A DNA stretch of 18,393 nt from Dehalococcoidia bacterium. GTDB lineage: Bacteria > Chloroflexota > Dehalococcoidia > UBA2979. The notes beneath the pieces were generated by a model that worked only from the letters and a program-made list of their open reading frames with translations, was not told the DNA's origin and did not search any database. The position numbers and the translations under genes are program-made. The stretch is taken from positions 1-18,393 of the forward strand of contig SCTU01000083.1 of assembly GCA_004297315.1 (NCBI GenBank), written 5' to 3'. Below are positions 8,243 to 15,363 of the stretch, piece by piece (position 1 is the stretch's first letter; the number at the start of each line of letters is the position of its first letter).

Positions 8243-8272
8243 GGGAGGTATCCCTCCAGCCAGGCCAGTTTA
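8243..8272 (-). promoter_or_regulatory. -10 box, ribosome site and hairpin ahead of the DedA gene
   Basis: On the - strand TAAACT (8272-8267) could be a -10 box. GGAGGG (8257-8252) is a strong Shine-Dalgarno site nine bases from CTG 8242. Bases 8244-8257 form a GGAGG/CCTCC hairpin with a four-base loop, which would hide that ribosome site in the mRNA. Confidence 0.35.
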
Positions 8273-8331
8273 TCCATGCCCGGCGGAAGCCTCACCTGCC
8301 GTCTGCAGCCGCCAGCTAAATCTGGCTCGCG

Positions 8332-8361
8332 TTGACCGAGCGCGGGGGGGCTACCTACACT
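8332..8361 (+). promoter_or_regulatory. Housekeeping-type promoter of rplU-rpmA-rpmE
   Basis: TTGACC (8332-8337) and TACACT (8356-8361) are separated by 18 bases, close to the sigma-70/SigA consensus. Transcription would begin near 8368, leaving a leader of about 38 bases that contains a small TGACC/GGTCA hairpin and the ribosome site GGGAG before ATG 8406. Confidence 0.7.
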
Positions 8362-8405
8362 GGACGTTCTGACCTGGTGGTCAACCCCTGATTTGGGAGT
8401 CTGTC

Positions 8406-8720
8406 ATGTACGCCATCATCCGCACCGGCGGGAAGCAATACCGCGTCCGCGAGGGCGACCGCATCGCGATCGAGCGGCTCGATGTCGCTGAGGGTGCTCA
8501 GGTCACGCTGAGCGACGTCCTCCTGGTCGGCGACGAGACCGGCACCAGGGTCGGCGCTCCGCTGGTCCCGGGCGCGGTGGTGACCGCGACCGTCGAGGTG
8601 CAGGACCGCGGGCCCAAGGTCACGCACTACCACTTCAAGAACAAGACCCGCCGCGAGCGTATGGTCGGCCACCGCCAGCCGCGCACCCGGTTGGTCATCA
8701 CCGGCATCACCGCCGGCTAG
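8406..8720 (+). CDS. rplU: 50S ribosomal protein L21
   Basis: The 104-residue product is full-length L21, which binds 23S rRNA near L20 in the large subunit. The N-terminus MYAIIRTGGKQYRVREGD is the family signature, and the C-terminal part carries the expected KNKTRRERMVGHRQPRT rRNA-binding stretch (about 79-95). It is the first gene of a three-gene ribosomal unit with its own promoter. There is no prp protease gene between rplU and rpmA, unlike in Firmicutes, which agrees with the unextended L27 that follows. Confidence 0.98.
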   Translation: MYAIIRTGGKQYRVREGDRIAIERLDVAEGAQVTLSDVLLVGDETGTRVGAPLVPGAVVTATVEVQDRGPKVTHYHFKNKTRRERMVGHRQPRTRLVITGITAG

Positions 8721-8741
8721 CACGGACAGGGAGGGGACGCC

Positions 8742-9005
8742 ATGGCACACAAGAAGTCTGGCGGCTCCAGCCGCAACGGCCGCGACTCGAAGTCGAAGCG
8801 CCTCGGCGTGAAGGCTTCGGACGGCGAGCTGGTGACGGCGGGCTCAATCATCATCCGCCAGCGCGGGACACGCGTACATGCGGGCCTGAACGTGGGCACG
8901 GGCCGCGACCACACCCTGTGGGCGCGCACGGAGGGCTTCGTGGCCTTCTCACCCTACGCGAAGGGCCGCCGCAAGCAGGTCTCGATCCGTCCGGTCGAGG
9001 CATAA
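8742..9005 (+). CDS. rpmA: 50S ribosomal protein L27
   Basis: L27 (87 residues) reaches the peptidyl-transferase centre with its N-terminal tail. The protein starts directly with MAHKKSGGSSRNGRDS, so there is no cleavable leader of the Firmicute type. KRLGVKASDGELVTAGSII (about 20-38) and the central RQRGTRVHAG and GRDHTL blocks are conserved. A strong AGGGAGGGG ribosome site lies a few bases before ATG 8742; rplU ends 21 bases upstream. Confidence 0.98.
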   Translation: MAHKKSGGSSRNGRDSKSKRLGVKASDGELVTAGSIIIRQRGTRVHAGLNVGTGRDHTLWARTEGFVAFSPYAKGRRKQVSIRPVEA

Positions 9006-9017
9006 AGGACTCATACG

Positions 9018-9218
9018 ATGAAAGCTGCAATCCACCCGAAGTACGAGGAGGCCACGGTGACCTGCTCGTGCGGCAACACCTGGACCACGCGTTCCACCAA
9101 GGGCGCGATCAACCTCGACGTGTGCTCCAACTGCCACCCGTTCTTCACGGGTGAGCAGCGCATCGTCGACACCGCGGGCCGCGTCGAGCGCTTCCGCCGG
9201 CGCTACACGCGGGCCTAG
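9018..9218 (+). CDS. rpmE: 50S ribosomal protein L31, zinc-binding (C+) type
   Basis: L31 bridges the two ribosomal subunits at the central protuberance. This 66-residue copy has all four zinc cysteines (C16 and C18 in TCSCGN, C36 and C39 in CSNCHPFF), the C+ form that also stores zinc. MKAAIHPKY and the C-terminal GRVERFRRRY are standard. It follows rpmA by 12 bases with an AAAGGA ribosome site. Finding L31 in one unit with L21 and L27 is less common than rplU-rpmA alone; a terminator closes the unit. Confidence 0.98.
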   Translation: MKAAIHPKYEEATVTCSCGNTWTTRSTKGAINLDVCSNCHPFFTGEQRIVDTAGRVERFRRRYTRA

Positions 9219-9245
9219 GGCTGAGCTTCTTCTGACGGAGACCAC

Positions 9246-9267
9246 GAGGGCGGCTCACGCCGCCCTC
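9246..9267 (+). terminator. Rho-independent terminator after rpmE
   Basis: GAGGGCGGC (9246-9254), loop TCAC, and GCCGCCCTC (9259-9267) form a perfect nine-bp GC stem, followed by the T-rich run TTCGTTGT. It separates the ribosomal unit from the DUF1385 promoter. Confidence 0.85.
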
Positions 9268-9311
9268 TTCGTTGTCCGCGGGCAGGCTTCGCGCTTCCTC
9301 GGGCGCTCCCC

Positions 9312-9323
9312 TAGGCTGGCGGC
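9312..9323 (+). promoter_or_regulatory. Leaderless-type -10 box for the DUF1385-F420 operon
   Basis: TAGGCT (9312-9317) lies exactly six bases before ATG 9324, the same hexamer and spacing as upstream of rnhB. There is no Shine-Dalgarno sequence and no good -35 hexamer. It supports ATG 9324 as the start. Confidence 0.45.
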
Positions 9324-10205
9324 ATGCCTCCATCCACCTACGGCGGCCAGGCGGTGATCGAGGGCGTCATGATGCGCGGCGCGCAGGCGATGTCGGTCGC
9401 CGTGCGCGCACCCTCCGGCGCGATCGTCTGCCGGGAGCAACGGCTCGGGGGGATCTACACCAACGCGGCGCGGCGCATACCGCTGGTCCGGGGGATCACG
9501 ATCCTGCTGGAGACCGTGGTGCTCGGGAGTAGTGCCCTCACATGGTCTGCTGCCGTCGCCGCTGGCGAGGTGGACACTGACGGCACACCGAAGGGCATGG
9601 GCCCCGTCGAGTGGCTCGTCGTGCTCGGGGCGATGGCCTTCGCCATCACCGTGTTCTTCGTCGGCCCGGTCGCAGTCACGAGTCCCCTGGACGGCCGCGT
9701 GCCCGCGTGGGTCGTGATCGCGGTCGAGGGCGGCATCCGGATGGCGCTGCTCCTCGGCTACGTCTGGGGCATCGGTCGCACCGAGGGCGTGAAGCGAGTC
9801 TTCCAGTATCACGGCGCAGAGCACATGACGATCGCGGCGCACGAGGACGGCCGTGACCTGACCGTCCCCGCGGTCCGCCGGTACCCGAAGGAGCATCCGC
9901 GGTGCGGGACCTCGTTCCTGCTCACGGTCGCGCTGGTCTCGATCGTCGTATTCGCCTTTGCCGGGCGTGAGCCGCTGTGGTGGCGGTTCGCCTCGCGTCT
10001 CGTGCTCGTGCCGTTCGTCGCCGCTGCGTCGTATGAGGTGATCCGCTTCGCCGGAGCCCACCAGCGCTGGCCGGTCGTCCGCTGGCTGTTCGCCGGGAAC
10101 ATCGCGTTGCAGTACCTGACCACACGTCCACCGGACGATGAGCAGATACAGGTGGCCCTCGCCGCCCTCGACCGGGTCAAGCAGGTGGAGGCACGTGGTG
10201 GTTGA
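9324..10205 (+). CDS. DUF1385 (YqhQ-like) integral membrane protein
   Basis: The 293-residue protein belongs to DUF1385, whose members are sometimes annotated as predicted metal-dependent enzymes but have no proven function. All three family signatures are present: GGQAVIEGVMMRG (7-19), YHGAEH (162-167, followed by Met where Lys is usual) and HPRCGTSFLL (191-200). Clustered His, Glu and Cys in these motifs suggest a metal site at the membrane. Hydrophobic helices lie at roughly 53-75, 95-119, 128-150, 197-213 and 222-242. In other bacteria the gene often neighbours rpmE, as here. Its 3' end overlaps the cofD start by eight bases, so it is translated with the F420 genes and may be related to them. 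Confidence 0.93.
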   Translation: MPPSTYGGQAVIEGVMMRGAQAMSVAVRAPSGAIVCREQRLGGIYTNAARRIPLVRGITILLETVVLGSSALTWSAAVAAGEVDTDGTPKGMGPVEWLVVLGAMAFAITVFFVGPVAVTSPLDGRVPAWVVIAVEGGIRMALLLGYVWGIGRTEGVKRVFQYHGAEHMTIAAHEDGRDLTVPAVRRYPKEHPRCGTSFLLTVALVSIVVFAFAGREPLWWRFASRLVLVPFVAAASYEVIRFAGAHQRWPVVRWLFAGNIALQYLTTRPPDDEQIQVALAALDRVKQVEARGG

Positions 10206-11142
10206 GGCGCCTCGTGTCACGGTGCTGGCGGGCGGGATCGGCGCGGCGCGGTTCCTCGCGGGGCTGCAACGAGTCGTACCGCCCGAATCGATCACCGCTG
10301 TCTGCAACGTCGGCGACGACCTCGACTGGTTCGGGCTGAAGGTCTGCCCGGACATCGATTCAGTGCTGTACACGCTCGCCGGAGTGGAGGGCGCCGACGG
10401 CTGGGGCGTCCGCGACGACACACGGCACACCCTCGAATCCCTGCGTGCGCTTGGTGGTGAGACGTGGTTTGGCATCGGCGATGCCGACCTCGCCACCCAT
10501 CTCTTCCGGACGGGCCGGTTGCGACAGGAGGAGACGCTCAGCGAGGCGACTGCCGCACTCGCCCGCGCACGCGGGGTGGGTGTCACGGTGCTCCCGGTCA
10601 CCGACGATCCCCACCCCACTGTCGTGCGGACTGCAGACGGCGACCTCGCCTTCCAGGACTACTTCGTGCGACGTCACGCCGCCGTGCCGATCACGGGCGT
10701 CTCGTTTCCTGGCGCTCCAACGGCGCGACCCGCCCCCGGCGTCCTCGCGGCGATCCGTGACTGCGACTTGCTTTGCGTCGCGCCGAGCAACCCGCTGGTC
10801 TCGATTGCGCCGTTGCTCGCACTCGCCGAAGTTGATGCCGCAGTGCGGGAGTCCCGAGCCCGGCGGGTGGCGTTGTCCCCGATTGTCGGCGGCGCGGCGA
10901 TCAAAGGCCCGGCTGCGGCGATGCTGGCCACGCTGGGACACGACGTCTCGGCGCTCGGTGTCGCCCGGATGTACGCGAGCCTGATCGACCTCTTCGTCCT
11001 GGACACTGTGGACGCGGAACTCGTCCCCGCGGTGCGCGCGCTCGGGCTGGAGGCCGTCGCGGTGGACACGATGATGGTGGGCGCTGAAGGCCGTGAGCGC
11101 GTGGCACGAAACGTCCTCTACGCCGCAGGGTTCCTCGACTGA
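10198..11142 (+). CDS. cofD: 2-phospho-L-lactate transferase CofD (FbiA)
   Basis: CofD transfers the phospholactyl (or phosphoenolpyruvyl) group from its GDP-activated form to the deazaflavin Fo, giving F420-0 or dehydro-F420-0. At 314 residues it has the normal length. The N-terminal VTVLAGGIGAARFLAGL (7-23) is the family's glycine-rich nucleotide-binding loop; NVGDDLDWFGLKVCPDID and YTLAG follow in the usual order, as do LFRTGRLR and APSNPLVSIAPLL. The start is taken at GTG 10198, six bases after GGAGG; GTG 10195 is only three bases from that site. It overlaps DUF1385 by eight bases, and its TGA shares one base with the cofC ATG. Confidence 0.96.
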   Translation: MVEAPRVTVLAGGIGAARFLAGLQRVVPPESITAVCNVGDDLDWFGLKVCPDIDSVLYTLAGVEGADGWGVRDDTRHTLESLRALGGETWFGIGDADLATHLFRTGRLRQEETLSEATAALARARGVGVTVLPVTDDPHPTVVRTADGDLAFQDYFVRRHAAVPITGVSFPGAPTARPAPGVLAAIRDCDLLCVAPSNPLVSIAPLLALAEVDAAVRESRARRVALSPIVGGAAIKGPAAAMLATLGHDVSALGVARMYASLIDLFVLDTVDAELVPAVRALGLEAVAVDTMMVGAEGRERVARNVLYAAGFLD

Positions 11143-11789
11143 TGGACGCACTCAACGTCGTCGTGATCGTCGCCGTACAGGACGCCAGCCGCGCGAAGAG
11201 CCGGCTGGCAGCGCACCTCGACCCCGGCCAGCGACACAGCCTGGTGCAGGCGATGCTGGACGATCTGCTCACCGCGGTGCGCGAGGTCCACGCGGGGCTG
11301 GTCTTCGTCGTCTCGCCGGTCACCGGCTATGACGCCGTCGCACACAAACATCAGGCGGAGGTGTTGCGCGACCCGGGGAGCGGGTACCTGCCGGCCGTAA
11401 TGCTGGGCCTCGCACACGTTGCCAACAACGGAGCCGCACTCGTATTGCCAGGCGACCTCCCCCAAGCCCGCGGCGAGGACCTGGCCGCACTCCTGGAGGC
11501 GCTGCGGCACGCACCGGTCGTCCTCGCGCCGTCAGTCGATGGCGGTACCTGCGCCCTCGGTCTGCGCCCGCCGGGGGTGCTCACGCCCGCGTTCGGCCTC
11601 GACTCTGCGAACCGCCACCGCGAGGCCGCGCGCGCCGCCGGGCTGCAGATGCGCGAGTTCCACCTCCCCTCGCTCAGCCGAGACGTAGACACCATCGAAG
11701 ACCTCAAGGCGGTGTGGCCGCACGTAGGCGGGGCGACTGCGGCGATCCTCGATCAACTTCAGATCGTGCGGCCTCGGCCCAACCCATGA
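11142..11789 (+). CDS. cofC: 2-phospholactate/PEP guanylyltransferase CofC (FbiD)
   Basis: CofC joins GTP to 2-phospho-L-lactate, or to PEP in many bacteria, making the donor used by CofD. The 215-residue protein has the family's nucleotidyltransferase pattern: AKSRLAAHL (18-26), a dinucleotide-fold core, VLPGDLPQ for the metal-binding Asp, and the block DGGTCALGLRPPG with FGLDSANRH, close to the usual GTNaL...fG.Sf..H. RDVDTIEDL near the C-terminus is typical. The canonical Asn of GTN is Cys here (GGTC), a change in the substrate pocket. TGATG joins it to cofD, and ATGA to the downstream reductase. Which phospho-acid it uses cannot be read from the sequence; the FbiB-like neighbour favours PEP. 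Confidence 0.93.
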   Translation: MDALNVVVIVAVQDASRAKSRLAAHLDPGQRHSLVQAMLDDLLTAVREVHAGLVFVVSPVTGYDAVAHKHQAEVLRDPGSGYLPAVMLGLAHVANNGAALVLPGDLPQARGEDLAALLEALRHAPVVLAPSVDGGTCALGLRPPGVLTPAFGLDSANRHREAARAAGLQMREFHLPSLSRDVDTIEDLKAVWPHVGGATAAILDQLQIVRPRPNP

Positions 11790-12418
11790 GCATCGAACCG
11801 CTCGGGCAAGACGCCCGCACTGTGGAGTCCGCCATCCGCGCGCGGCGCTCAATACGCGGCCTCGATGGCCCACCCCTCGCAACCGAGGAAGTCGAAGCGT
11901 TGGTCGCGTTAGCGCTGACGGCACCCGCACCGCACCACACCCGCCCGTGGCGCTTCGTCGAGATCGGCCCGGAACGCCGGGAGCCGCTCGCTGATGCAAT
12001 GGGCGCTGCATGGCAGCATGACCTCGAAGGCGACGGGCGGCCTTCAAAGACCGTACAGCGGGCGCTCGCCCAGTCTCGTGCCCGGATCACGGGCGCTCCG
12101 ACGTTACTCCTCGGCTGCCTGGTGGCAGATGGGTTGAACCGCTATACCGACGAGCGGCGCTGGCGTGCCGAATGGGGACTCGCCCAACATTCGTTCGGGG
12201 CGGCGCTTCAGAACCTGCTGCTCGCGGCGAGCGCCCGAGGGCTGGGTGCTTACTGGATTTCCGCACCGCTCTACGCGCCGGACAGGGTACGCGCCGCGCT
12301 CGATCTCGACGGCGAGTGGGAGCCGCAGGCGTTCGTCGCCCTCGGGCGGCCGAGGGACGGCTACCGGCCATTCGACCGGCCGTCGCCCGACCTCAGCACC
12401 CAGTTCACGCGCCGCTAG
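11786..12418 (+). CDS. FMN nitroreductase-fold protein like the FbiB C-terminal domain
   Basis: This 210-residue protein is a free-standing match to the C-terminal half of mycobacterial FbiB, which reduces dehydro-F420-0 using FMNH2; there it is fused to the glutamate ligase CofE. The family likeness is in RARRSIRGLDG (FMN-binding Arg/Ser pair, 18-28), ALTAPAPHHTRPWRFVEIG (42-60), the central AEWGLAQHSFGAALQNLLLA, and LGAYWISAPLYAPDRVRAAL with WEPQAFVALGRP at the end. The APAPHHTRPWRF block is much closer to FbiB than to ordinary nitroreductases. Its ATG overlaps the cofC TGA (ATGA), so it is made together with CofC and CofD. The gene ends 14 bases inside the 3' end of the converging HAD gene. 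The substrate is inferred, not shown. Confidence 0.88.
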   Translation: MSIEPLGQDARTVESAIRARRSIRGLDGPPLATEEVEALVALALTAPAPHHTRPWRFVEIGPERREPLADAMGAAWQHDLEGDGRPSKTVQRALAQSRARITGAPTLLLGCLVADGLNRYTDERRWRAEWGLAQHSFGAALQNLLLAASARGLGAYWISAPLYAPDRVRAALDLDGEWEPQAFVALGRPRDGYRPFDRPSPDLSTQFTRR

Positions 12419-13112
12419 ACACAGCATCGATCAACGCCGGTAGGTCGCGCAGCGATTCGATGCGCGGCGAGTCGACATCGCGGGCGCTGCCCTCCCGGTC
12501 GAGCAGGACGCCGTACATCCCGAGAGCGACCGCCGGCGCGACGTCGTTGTCCATCCGGTCGCCGACCATCAGGGTCGTCTCGACCCGCGCGCCGCTCCGC
12601 CGCATCGCGCCGCGAAAGAACTCGGGGTCGGGTTTGGCGACATGCGCCTCCTCGGCGGTCCAGATGTGGTGCATCCGACGGAAGACCGGCGCCCGGACCA
12701 TCGCGGCGTTCCCGTTCGTCGCGGCGACGAGCGTCAGGCCACGGCTTCGGAGCACCTCGACGGTCTCTTCCACGTCATCAAAGGGCAGCAGCGCGCGGTC
12801 GCGCGCCCCGAAGAAGGCGTCGGAGGTGCGAGCGAGCGCCGCCTCATCCGTCACCCCGGCCGTGCCCAGGATCCGGCGGAACGACTCCTCGCGCGCCCTG
12901 GTGAGGGAACCGGGCGCCAGTTGCAGATCGCGGGCCACCTGGTCGCGGGTCGCGATCACCTCGGCCGGGGTGACGAGACGTCCGGTGGCTTCCGAAAGCG
13001 CGTCGCACGCCGCCCGCAGGCCCGCGCGGAGCGCTGCGTCGAAGTCGACGAGCGTGCCGTCAACGTCGAAGAAGACGTGGCTGACGCGAAACGGGGGCGG
13101 ACGGCCACGCAT
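12405..13112 (-). CDS. HAD-superfamily (subfamily IA) phosphatase
   Basis: The 235-residue protein is a soluble haloacid-dehalogenase-like phosphatase with a helical cap. Motif I is FFDVDGTLVDF (nucleophile D16, D18), motif II is ATNGN (T132), motif III is K160 in AKPDP, and motif IV is GDRMDND (D185, D190). The helical insert between motifs I and II (about 25-110) is the C1 cap that sets substrate choice, as in the YjjG and phosphoglycolate phosphatase groups. It is the last gene after hisH-hisA-hisF, seven bases past the hisF stop, so it might dephosphorylate histidinol phosphate, but the sequence does not show this. The start at ATG 13112 gives a standard N-terminus; GTG 13151 would add 13 residues overlapping hisF. 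Confidence 0.88.
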   Translation of the reverse strand: MRGRPPPFRVSHVFFDVDGTLVDFDAALRAGLRAACDALSEATGRLVTPAEVIATRDQVARDLQLAPGSLTRAREESFRRILGTAGVTDEAALARTSDAFFGARDRALLPFDDVEETVEVLRSRGLTLVAATNGNAAMVRAPVFRRMHHIWTAEEAHVAKPDPEFFRGAMRRSGARVETTLMVGDRMDNDVAPAVALGMYGVLLDREGSARDVDSPRIESLRDLPALIDAVSSGA

Positions 13113-13119
13113 CGCGGGG

Positions 13120-13890
13120 CTAGGCCGGTGTGACCGGCCGGATGGGGACACCGCGCGCGGCCAGGTACGCCTTGATCGAGGGGATGTCGTACGTGCCGAA
13201 GTGGAAGATCGAGGCGGCGAGCACGGCGTCCGCGCCGCCCTCGGTCAGCGCGTCGTAGAGGTGTGAGGGCTCGCCGGCGCCGCCGGAGGCAATCACCGGC
13301 ACGTCCACCGCATCTGAGATGGCACGGAGCAGCGGCAGGTCGTAGCCGCGCTGGTGCCCGTCCGTGTCCATCGAGGTGACGAGCAGTTCGCCCGCACCGC
13401 GCTCGACCGCCTCGCGCGCCCAATCGACGGCGTCACGCTCCGTCTCCCGGCGCCCGCCGTGCGTGTAGACGCGCCAGCGCCCCTCGCCCACGCGCTTTGC
13501 GTCGATGGCGACCACGACGCACTGCGAACCGAAGCCCTTCGCGCCCTCCTCGATCAACTCGGGGCGTTCGAGGGCGGCCGTGTTCACGGAGACTTTCTCG
13601 GCGCCGGACTCGAGCATCAGGCGGATGTCCTGCGCTGACCTCACTCCGCCGCCGACGGTCAGCGGGATGAACACCTGGTCAGCAGTGCGCTGGATCATGT
13701 CGTACACGCTCGTACGCGCGTCGGAAGACGCCGTGATGTCGAGGAAAACGAGTTCGTCCGCGCCGGCAAGGTCGTACTTCCGCGCGAGCTCGACCGGGTC
13801 GCCAGCGTCGCGCAGTTCGACGAACGAGACGCCCTTCACCACGCGGCCGTCCGCCACGTCGAAGCAAGGAATGATCCGCTTGGTCAGCAT
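13120..13890 (-). CDS. hisF: Imidazole glycerol phosphate synthase cyclase subunit HisF
   Basis: HisF closes the imidazole ring using ammonia supplied by HisH, producing imidazole glycerol phosphate and AICAR. The 256-residue TIM barrel has its two catalytic aspartates at the textbook positions, D11 (IIPCFDVADGRVVKG) and D130 (VVVAIDAKR). The phosphate-binding loops are visible as LTVGGGVRS (77-85) and VIASGGAGEP. The ATG shares one base with the hisA stop (TGATG), giving tight coupling and equal expression with the preceding enzyme. Confidence 0.99.
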   Translation of the reverse strand: MLTKRIIPCFDVADGRVVKGVSFVELRDAGDPVELARKYDLAGADELVFLDITASSDARTSVYDMIQRTADQVFIPLTVGGGVRSAQDIRLMLESGAEKVSVNTAALERPELIEEGAKGFGSQCVVVAIDAKRVGEGRWRVYTHGGRRETERDAVDWAREAVERGAGELLVTSMDTDGHQRGYDLPLLRAISDAVDVPVIASGGAGEPSHLYDALTEGGADAVLAASIFHFGTYDIPSIKAYLAARGVPIRPVTPA

Positions 13891-14624
13891 CAGGCGCCTG
13901 CCTTCGCGGCGCGTCCAACGGCCTCAATCGCCTCGGGGAGGCTGACGTCGCCCGTGTAGATCGCGCGTCCGACGATCGCAGCTTCCGCTCCGCACTCCGC
14001 GAGCCGCACGAGGTCGCTGACGCTGCCGACGCCGCCCGCGGCGATCACGCGCATCCCGGACGTGCGCGCGAGGCGGTCCACCGCCTCGAAGTTCGGGCCG
14101 TCGTTGACGCCGTCGCGCAGGATGTCGGTGTAGACAATGCGGACGACCCCTGCGTCGCGGAGCCGCGCGATGAACTCCGCTGCGTCGAGGCCGCTGTCCT
14201 CAGTCCAGCCTTCGAGGCTTACGCGGCCCGCTCGTGCGTCCACCGAGACGAAGACGCGGTCACCGGCCAGCGCGACGGCCGCAGGCACGAGCGCTGGGTC
14301 TTTCACGGCCGCGGTGCCGAGCGCGACACGGTCAAAGCCGGCGTCGAGGGCGGCGCGCATCACCTCCAGCGTTCGGACGCCGCCGCCGGTCTGCACGGGC
14401 ACCTCGACCGCCTTCACAATCGCGCGCGTGACGGCGAGATTGGCCTGCGCGCCCTCGCGCGCACCGTCGAGGTCCACGACGTGGATCCGCGTCGCGCCCT
14501 CGGACGCCCAGCGGCGCGCCATCGCGACCGGGTCGTCGCCGAAGACGGTCTCGCGCGCATAGTCGCCCTGGGCCAGGCGGACGCATTTGCCGCCGCGGAC
14601 GTCGATCGCGGGGATCACTTCCAT
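13890..14624 (-). CDS. hisA: ProFAR isomerase HisA
   Basis: HisA performs the Amadori rearrangement of ProFAR to PRFAR, the substrate of HisF/HisH. The 244-residue TIM barrel begins MEVIPAIDVRGGKCVRL with catalytic D8; D129 in SVDAR is the second acid, and phosphate loops appear as QTGGGVRT (78-85) and AAGGVGS. The presence of a dedicated hisF beside it argues that this is plain HisA, although in organisms lacking trpF a bifunctional PriA could look similar, so the TrpF activity is not excluded. A GAGGGCAG ribosome site lies in the 13 bases between the hisH stop and this start. Confidence 0.97.
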   Translation of the reverse strand: MEVIPAIDVRGGKCVRLAQGDYARETVFGDDPVAMARRWASEGATRIHVVDLDGAREGAQANLAVTRAIVKAVEVPVQTGGGVRTLEVMRAALDAGFDRVALGTAAVKDPALVPAAVALAGDRVFVSVDARAGRVSLEGWTEDSGLDAAEFIARLRDAGVVRIVYTDILRDGVNDGPNFEAVDRLARTSGMRVIAAGGVGSVSDLVRLAECGAEAAIVGRAIYTGDVSLPEAIEAVGRAAKAGA

Positions 14625-14637
14625 CGATCTGCCCTCG

Positions 14638-15291
14638 TCAGGATGCTGCGGTCGCCGCCGGCGCGATCGAGCCGTGTTCCAGCGCCAGCCGGAGGAAGTT
14701 CGCGTACAGCCTCAGCCCGCTGCGCCCGGACTTCTCCGGGTGGAACTGCGTGGCGATGAAATTGCCTCGTCCCACCACCGCAGGGAAGGTCACTCCTTCG
14801 TACTCGGTGCTGCCGATGACCACGGAGGGATCGGCGGGCAGCCCGTGATACGAGTGCACGAAGTAGAAGTAGTCGTCCTGCGCGATGCCCTCGAAGACCG
14901 GATGTGGGCGCTCCAGGTGGACGGTGTTCCACCCCATGTGCGGCACCGTCATCCCCTCTGGGAAGCGCACGACGCGCCCGCCGAGGACGCCCAGGCACTC
15001 GTGCCGGCCACCCTCCTCCGAGACCTCGAAGAGCGCCTGCATGCCCATGCAGACGCCGAGGAAGGGCCGCCCCGAGGCGATGTAGTCGACGATCGGGCCG
15101 TCGAGGCCGCCCTCCCGCAGGTGCGCCATCGTGTCCTCGGCGGCGCCGACGCCCGGGACGATCAGCGCGCGTGCGCCGGGAATGGCAGAGGCCTCGCTGG
15201 TGACCAGCGGCTCAACGCCGGCGTGGGCGACCGCGCGTGCCACGCTGCGGAGGTTCCCCGCCCCGTAGTCGACAATCACCACGTCAGCCAT
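14638..15291 (-). CDS. hisH: Imidazole glycerol phosphate synthase glutaminase subunit HisH
   Basis: HisH is the class I glutamine amidotransferase that feeds ammonia through the HisF barrel. The 217-residue protein has VDYGAGNLRSV (8-18), the oxyanion-strand region PGVGAAEDTM (46-55), nucleophile C81 in GVCMGMQ and the partners H184 and E186 in QFHPEKSG. Phe at the end of PGVGAF in most homologues is Ala here, a minor difference. It is the first gene of the hisHAF-HAD unit, with TGGAG as ribosome site ahead of ATG 15291 and a TACACT -10 box 34 bases upstream of that. Confidence 0.98.
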   Translation of the reverse strand: MADVVIVDYGAGNLRSVARAVAHAGVEPLVTSEASAIPGARALIVPGVGAAEDTMAHLREGGLDGPIVDYIASGRPFLGVCMGMQALFEVSEEGGRHECLGVLGGRVVRFPEGMTVPHMGWNTVHLERPHPVFEGIAQDDYFYFVHSYHGLPADPSVVIGSTEYEGVTFPAVVGRGNFIATQFHPEKSGRSGLRLYANFLRLALEHGSIAPAATAAS

Positions 15292-15325
15292 TCGGGCACT
15301 CCAGGCGGTCGCCTGCTGAATAGGT

Positions 15326-15331
15326 AGTGTA
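15326..15331 (-). promoter_or_regulatory. -10 box for the hisHAF operon
   Basis: TACACT on the - strand (15331-15326), the same hexamer as ahead of rplU and ftsH. It would give a leader of about 28 bases carrying the TGGAG ribosome site. No convincing -35 is seen. Confidence 0.4.
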
Positions 15332-15363
15332 CCGCCGGGCCCGGCCTCGTCCGAGCCCGCCGA

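Noticed and set aside
9255..10619. 454-codon - strand frame opposite DUF1385 and cofD
   Set aside because: Antisense to two well-supported genes; composition typical of shadow frames and no motif.
13113..13151. Longer HAD protein from GTG 13151
   Set aside because: It would overlap hisF by about 30 bases and add a non-conserved Ser/Pro/Arg stretch; ATG 13112 gives a normal HAD N-terminus.
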